Shown here piece by piece: positions 7,234 to 10,657 of a stretch of DNA of 10,657 bases. Source of the DNA: Halomonas halophila (GTDB lineage Bacteria; Pseudomonadota; Gammaproteobacteria; Pseudomonadales; Halomonadaceae); contig DJIP01000263.1 in the NCBI GenBank assembly GCA_002433675.1, forward strand, positions 1 through 10,657, written 5' to 3'. The notes under the pieces were generated by a model, which saw only the letters and a list, made by a program, of their open reading frames with translations, ran no database searches and was not told the DNA's origin. The translations under genes were made by a program, and so were the position numbers. Numbering within the stretch: position 1 is the first letter of the stretch; the number at the start of each line of letters is the position of its first letter.

Positions 7234-7758
7234 TCAGTTCTGGTCGACGCGATCCTTGGCGGCGCTGAAGCCCATCAGCGACACGTTAAGGTCCTGACGC
7301 TGGCCGCGCGGGTTGACGATGCTGACGGTGGCGGTGCTGCCGGCCTTCAGCTGGTTGAGCAGTTGCGGCTGGAGCGGGATATCGGCACGGCAGCCCTGGG
7401 GCACACACACCTGGTAGGGCATGCCCACCGGCTCATTGGTATCGACCTTGAGCTGCAGGCCTGGGGCCAGACGTACACCCAGCGGAACCAGGAAGGTCAT
7501 GGCAGAACCGTCCAGCTGAGCAGGGTTGCCGACCACGACCCGAAGTACCGGCTCGCCATCGGCACCATTGACCAGCTGGGTCATGGAGCAGGAGCCGTCG
7601 GACGGGTTGACCGGGCAGTTGACCTCCCAGGACTGGAAGGTCTCGGTGTTGACGGCGGGTCCGGCATTGCCGGTGCTCTGGGCGAAGGTCAGCGGCGACA
7701 GCGCCAGCAGGCTCAGCACACCGGCGGCACGCAGGCCGGACGCAAGGCGATTGAACAT
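7234..7758 (-). CDS. Invasion-associated locus B (IalB) family secreted protein
   Basis: This 174-residue exported protein belongs to the IalB family, first named from Bartonella but widespread in free-living proteobacteria, where its role is unknown. A signal peptide covers residues 1-26 (RLASGLRAAGVLSLLALSPL, cleavage after TFA before QS). The mature part has the family pattern: SWEVNCP near the start, MTFLVPLGVRLAPGLQL in the middle, and VCVPQGCRADI later. Its four cysteines (C48, C57, C118, C123) probably form two disulfides. The ATG at 7758 is chosen because an AGGAG site lies 10 nt upstream and the signal peptide begins there. Upstream ATGs at 7785 and 7818 lie before that site. It follows the arylamine N-acetyltransferase gene on the same strand across a 181-bp gap, so it may have its own promoter. 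The family call is firm; nothing here suggests virulence. Confidence 0.9.
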   Translation of the reverse strand: MFNRLASGLRAAGVLSLLALSPLTFAQSTGNAGPAVNTETFQSWEVNCPVNPSDGSCSMTQLVNGADGEPVLRVVVGNPAQLDGSAMTFLVPLGVRLAPGLQLKVDTNEPVGMPYQVCVPQGCRADIPLQPQLLNQLKAGSTATVSIVNPRGQRQDLNVSLMGFSAAKDRVDQN

Positions 7759-7939
7759 AAACGGCAGGCTCCTTTCCAAATCCATTGGCAGACAAAGGCT
7801 CGGGGCATAGTTCAACATGGAATGGGGCCTGTTGGCGACTGTCGCGAGGGGTTAAGGGCCCTGACAACGGCGCCACGTCGGTTTTTTCCCTATTGCGCAG
7901 CCCAGCGTGTGGCCGACCCCGTGAAGAACCGGGGAGAGG

Positions 7940-8740
7940 TCAGGGATCAAGCGGTGCGAGATCCTCGTAGTGGGCCTCCAGCACGATCCCGAAGTGCTCT
8001 TCCAGCGCCGCCAGGTAGGGCGAGCCCGAGGGCAGGAGCTGTTCGCTTGTCGTGTCCCCGCGTCGGATCTTCAAGGTGAAGTCGGATAGGGTGATCTGGC
8101 CCTCGGGGGTGGCCAGCGCGGCCATGCGCGAGGTGGTGAAGTGCAGGCCCGGCCAGGTGGAGGTGAAGTGATTGGCCATCTGAATATCACCGTCGCACAC
8201 CGTGGTGAAATCGACGCTATAGAGGTCGACCCACTGAGCGCCCATCAGCGACTGCAGCATGATCCCGAAGCGAGCGTCCTCCACCAGCCGTAGTGTCTGG
8301 TCTCCGGCGTGGAGCGGAGTGTCCAGGGTCAGCGGGATCGGGGCACGGGGGGTATTGGCGCCGAAGCCGGCGTCGACCAGCCACTGGCGCTTGCCCAGCG
8401 TGACCAGAGACACCTGATGACTGCGACCGGTGGGTGTCCCCGACAGATGCACGCGCCCCAGCAGCGCCCTGGCCTCGAAACCAAAGGCCTTGAGCGCCAT
8501 CAGCAACAGGCCGTTGAGTTCGAAGCAGTAGCCGCCCCGGCGTTGGTCGATGAGCTTGGCTACAATGCCCTGAGCACTGACATCCACACTGCGGCCCAGG
8601 CAAATATCGAAGTTCTCGAAGGGCAGCGAGGTGAGCTGGGCGCGATGCAGCGCGCTCAGAAAATCTGCAGATGTTTCGGCGGGCCGGGCAAGGCCGATAC
8701 GCTCACGGTACTTGTCGCAGGGAAAGTCCAGGGGTGGCAT
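7940..8740 (-). CDS. Arylamine N-acetyltransferase (NAT)
   Basis: This cytoplasmic enzyme moves acetyl from acetyl-CoA to aromatic amines and hydrazines by a ping-pong mechanism. It has 266 residues, close to the usual 270-280. The catalytic triad is visible: C72 in RRGGYCFELN, H108 in SHQVSLV, D123 in LVDAGFG. The N-terminal LTSLPFENFDI (36-46) is also a strong family mark. The start ATG at 8740 gives a normal NAT N-terminus but has no Shine-Dalgarno. A candidate promoter lies so close that the mRNA may have almost no leader. The gene is divergent from the YgjV-like gene. The natural substrate cannot be told, and no polyketide or amide-synthase cluster surrounds it, so detoxification is the simplest guess. 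Confidence 0.95.
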   Translation of the reverse strand: MPPLDFPCDKYRERIGLARPAETSADFLSALHRAQLTSLPFENFDICLGRSVDVSAQGIVAKLIDQRRGGYCFELNGLLLMALKAFGFEARALLGRVHLSGTPTGRSHQVSLVTLGKRQWLVDAGFGANTPRAPIPLTLDTPLHAGDQTLRLVEDARFGIMLQSLMGAQWVDLYSVDFTTVCDGDIQMANHFTSTWPGLHFTTSRMAALATPEGQITLSDFTLKIRRGDTTSEQLLPSGSPYLAALEEHFGIVLEAHYEDLAPLDP

Positions 8741-8752
8741 GGGCAGTTTCGC

Positions 8753-8782
8753 GTAGTAGAGATCGGTTTAGCCTAGTGTCAG
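8753..8782 (-). promoter_or_regulatory. Candidate promoter of the NAT gene
   Basis: On the minus strand, CTGACA (8782-8777, 5 of 6 to consensus) is followed after 18 nt by TACTAC (8758-8753, 3 of 6). Transcription would start about 5 nt before the ATG at 8740. This would fit the missing ribosome binding site and suggests a nearly leaderless mRNA. Confidence 0.35.
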
Positions 8783-8922
8783 GGCAGCGGCCGTGCCAGC
8801 CTATGGGCGTGGCCACTACGCCTGCGGCCAGGCTCCGCCACGTGCGACCTGGCGCGCTTGCCCGATGTGGCACAGTGGTCGTGCTAGGATGACCCACCTT
8901 TTCGATCGTCTGGAGCCTCGGC

Positions 8923-9444
8923 ATGGAGGAATTAGGGCTACGATGGCTTGCCGGACAGGCGGTCAGCCTGGTGGCGCTCACGCTCTGCGTGATCGGCTTC
9001 GCCAGCCGTCGCGACGACAAGCTGCTGGTGTTGCTGCTGGGGGCCAACCTGGCCTTCGCGACCCAGTTTGCCCTGCTGGGTAGCTGGGTGGCCGCGTCGA
9101 TCTCGGCCCTGATCATCCTGCGCATCGCTCTGGCGCGACGCTTTCCCGGCAACCTGCCGATCATGCTTGGCATGTTGCTCGCCACCCTGCTGGTAGCGGC
9201 GCTGACCTGGAGCGATGTGCGTGATCTTCCTGCCCTGGCGGCGGGGCTGCTTGGCACCTTTGCCATGTTCATGCTCAGAGGGGTGGCGATGCGCCTGGTG
9301 CTGGCCGGCGCCGCCTTCTGCTGGATCATCAGCAACCTGCTGGCAGGCTCGCTGGGCGGCACCCTGGCCGAGACGCTGATCTTCGCCACCAACATCATCA
9401 CCATCGTGCGCCTCAGGCGCCAGGCCTCGGCCACTGCCCACTGA
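8923..9444 (+). CDS. ygjV: YgjV-family inner-membrane protein
   Basis: This 173-residue, very hydrophobic protein resembles the YgjV (Imp-YgjV) family of inner-membrane proteins, which has no established function. About five or six membrane segments can be seen: around residues 8-27, 33-50, 53-68, 77-93, 101-123 and 124-160. Short charged loops (SRRDDK, LARRF, RLRRQ at the end) separate or cap them. The start ATG has GGAG 7 nt upstream. Its neighbours are the divergent NAT gene and, 104 bp downstream, arsC with its own promoter, so it appears monocistronic. The family call rests on overall pattern and length, as there are no catalytic motifs to confirm it. Confidence 0.75.
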   Translation: MEELGLRWLAGQAVSLVALTLCVIGFASRRDDKLLVLLLGANLAFATQFALLGSWVAASISALIILRIALARRFPGNLPIMLGMLLATLLVAALTWSDVRDLPALAAGLLGTFAMFMLRGVAMRLVLAGAAFCWIISNLLAGSLGGTLAETLIFATNIITIVRLRRQASATAH

Positions 9445-9495
9445 CTCTGGTGGCTGTCGTCGATTCCTTGTCGTGGTCGCGAAACGGTCATGGAA

Positions 9496-9524
9496 TTGAC
9501 ATCCTTGTCTCGTATATATGAAAT
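9496..9524 (+). promoter_or_regulatory. Candidate sigma70 promoter of the arsC operon
   Basis: A perfect -35 TTGACA (9496-9501) is followed after 17 nt by TGAAAT (9519-9524, 4 of 6 to the -10 consensus). The -10 lies inside a 20-bp near-palindrome, a layout suited to repression. The start codon of arsC is 24 nt further on. Confidence 0.6.
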
Positions 9525-9533
9525 TCCATATAT
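9514..9533. promoter_or_regulatory. 20-bp near-palindrome, possible ArsR-type operator
   Basis: ATATATG (9514-9520) and CATATAT (9527-9533) form perfect 7-bp arms around AAATTC, and 18 of 20 positions are symmetric. It is AT-rich in a GC-rich setting and overlaps the candidate -10 of arsC. ArsR-family repressors bind AT-rich inverted repeats at such positions, so an arsenite-responsive operator is the natural reading. No arsR gene is visible in the window. Confidence 0.6.
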
Positions 9534-9548
9534 CCTGAGGCGCCCCCG

Positions 9549-10004
9549 ATGACGATGTCACAAGAGTCCCGCAAGCAACGCGTGCTGTTTCTGTGTCACG
9601 CCAATTCCGCCCGCTCGCTGATGGGGGAGGCGCTGCTGCGCCACCTGGCCGGTGATCGCTTCGATGCCTTCAGTGCCGGCACCGAGCCGGACGAGCCGCA
9701 TCAGAAGACGCTGGCCGCGCTCAAGGAGCAGTCCATCAGCACCGAGGGGCTCGCCAGTCAGTCCCTCGACAGCTTCGAGGGACAGCACTTCGATGCCGTC
9801 ATCGTGCTGTGCGACAAGGCCCAGGAAACCTGTCGCGACTGGGAGGGCAGCCGCGATGAGCATCTTTACTGGGATATCCGCGATCCGCGTGGCATCGAGC
9901 GTGACAACGCCTATGCCCAGGCGCTTCAGGAAATCCGCGTGCGCCTGATGCTGTGGTTGCAGATCAAGGATCGCGATCGCGCCCGCCACCTGGCCGGCGA
10001 TTGA
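9549..10004 (+). CDS. arsC: Arsenate reductase ArsC, thioredoxin-coupled (LMW-PTP fold)
   Basis: This cytoplasmic enzyme reduces arsenate to arsenite. It has 151 residues with a low-molecular-weight phosphatase fold. The P-loop is CHANSARS (C16 to R22, CX5R followed by serine). The resolving cysteines C88 and C95 are six residues apart (VIVLCDKAQETCRDW), the same spacing as C82 and C89 of the S. aureus thioredoxin-coupled enzyme. The general-acid aspartate is D112 in DIRDPRG. All three redox cysteines being present supports reductase rather than phosphatase activity. The ATG at 9549 has TGAGG 8 nt upstream; a second ATG at 9555 is a possible alternative start. It is the first gene after a promoter with an overlapping palindrome and is followed 98 bp later by an ArsJ-type GAPDH gene. 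This supports an arsenic-resistance operon. Confidence 0.93.
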   Translation: MTMSQESRKQRVLFLCHANSARSLMGEALLRHLAGDRFDAFSAGTEPDEPHQKTLAALKEQSISTEGLASQSLDSFEGQHFDAVIVLCDKAQETCRDWEGSRDEHLYWDIRDPRGIERDNAYAQALQEIRVRLMLWLQIKDRDRARHLAGD

Positions 10005-10102
10005 TAGCGCAACCCTCCGTCGGCAGGGGCTGGCGGGTGCCGGGGCGGTAGCGCAGGGCGGCTCGGCGGGGCGCGATATTCACTTTCTAAAGCGAGACTT
10101 TC

Positions 10103-10657
10103 ATGACACTACGTATCGGTATCAATGGTTTCGGTCGTATCGGCCGTCTGGTGGTTCGCAGCCTGTGGCCGCGTATCGCCGCCGGAGAGGTCGCTCTGGT
10201 TCGCGTCAACGATCCTGGTGGCGACGCCGCCACCTTCGCCCACCTGCTGGAGTTCGATTCGGTGCACGGCCACTTTTCGCCTGGCGGCGGGATAGCGGGC
10301 GATGGCGAGCAGCTGCGCCTCGACGGTCGCGCGGTGGCCTTCAGCGGGGCGAGCGTACCGGCGGACGCGAACTGGTCCGGCTGTGACGTAGTGATCGAAT
10401 GCTCTGGCAAGCACAAGACGCTGGACAGGCTTCAGGCCTATCTCGACCAGGGCGTGCGGCGCGTCGTGGTCAGCGCGCCGGTCAAGGAGGAGGGCGTGCT
10501 CAACGTGGTCATGGGGGTCAACGACGAGCTCTATGAGCCCGAGCGCCACCGCATCGTCACCGCCGCGAGCTGCACCACCAACTGTCTGGCCCCGGTGGTC
10601 AAGGTGATCCAGAAGCGTTTCGGTATCCGTCACGGCTCCATGACCACGGTGCATGAC
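10103..10657 (+). CDS. ArsJ-associated glyceraldehyde-3-phosphate dehydrogenase (3' partial)
   Basis: The first 185 residues of a type I GAPDH are visible; the gene runs off the right edge. The Rossmann motif is GINGFGRIGR (6-15). D37 in VNDPGGD is the usual NAD-selecting acid. The catalytic cysteine is C157 in ASCTTNC. The stretch GDAATFAHLLEFDSVHG, with VIECSGK and APVKEEGVLNVVMGVND, fits GAPDHs found beside arsJ better than housekeeping GAPDH, as I recall those families. Such enzymes use arsenate in place of phosphate to make 1-arseno-3-phosphoglycerate, which the ArsJ transporter exports. The gene follows arsC by 98 bp on the same strand with a weak ribosome site (GCGAG). An arsJ gene is expected just downstream but is outside the window, so the arsenic role is inferred from sequence type and the arsC neighbour. 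Confidence 0.9.
   Translation, partial: MTLRIGINGFGRIGRLVVRSLWPRIAAGEVALVRVNDPGGDAATFAHLLEFDSVHGHFSPGGGIAGDGEQLRLDGRAVAFSGASVPADANWSGCDVVIECSGKHKTLDRLQAYLDQGVRRVVVSAPVKEEGVLNVVMGVNDELYEPERHRIVTAASCTTNCLAPVVKVIQKRFGIRHGSMTTVHD

Noticed and set aside
7917..7934. Hairpin CCCCG/CGGGG after the NAT gene
   Set aside because: It is a 5-bp stem with an 8-nt loop and no T-run on the minus strand, too weak to call a terminator.
7222..8079. 285-residue plus-strand open frame across the ialB-family and NAT genes
   Set aside because: It crosses two well-supported minus-strand genes and the gap between them, and shows no family resemblance.
8868..8884. Sigma54-like element TGGCAC with downstream TGC before the ygjV-like gene
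   Set aside because: The GG and GC dinucleotides are 14 nt apart instead of the required 12, so the element should not work.

Overview
The window is GC-rich, compactly coded chromosomal DNA. It looks like a gammaproteobacterium, most probably Halomonadaceae (Halomonas-like). That placement is an inference from GC content, acidic protein composition and the gene mix: YgjV-type membrane protein, IalB-type secreted protein, and an arsC gene followed by an ArsJ-type GAPDH. No rRNA, tRNA, CRISPR array, transposase or phage gene was seen.

Layout, left to right. (1) Positions 1-1122, plus strand: the 3' part of a YcbB/LdtD-like L,D-transpeptidase. (2) 1272-1694, minus: a stand-alone tandem-Mop (TOBE) molybdate-binding protein. 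(3) 1984-3042, plus: an orphan periplasmic binding protein of the PotD/PotF polyamine family. (4) 3272-3886, minus: a LysE/RhtB exporter whose stop codon lies inside an 11-bp tandem repeat. (5) 4010-6810, minus: a two-gene operon for a periplasmic molybdenum hydroxylase of the isoquinoline 1-oxidoreductase (IorAB) type. The genes overlap by 4 nt and a strong intrinsic terminator closes the operon. (6) 6811-7233: a gene-free stretch with short repeats and a terminator hairpin. (7) 7234-7758, minus: an exported IalB-family protein. (8) 7940-8740, minus: arylamine N-acetyltransferase. (9) 8923-9444, plus: YgjV-like membrane protein. (10) 9496-10657, plus: a promoter overlapping a 20-bp near-palindrome, then arsC (thioredoxin-coupled class) and the first half of an ArsJ-associated GAPDH that runs off the window.

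Two functional links stand out. The molybdate-binding protein and the molybdenum hydroxylase lie 2.3 kb apart and both concern molybdenum, though they are not one operon. The arsC-GAPDH pair suggests an arsenate-resistance operon with two chemical routes: reduction to arsenite, and formation of 1-arseno-3-phosphoglycerate for export by ArsJ. Its palindrome is a plausible ArsR-type operator, but no arsR is seen upstream and arsJ would lie beyond the right edge.

No clearly new multi-gene system was found. The best leads are the arsenic operon's regulatory palindrome, the orphan binding protein with an altered ligand pocket, and several small repeat or terminator structures.
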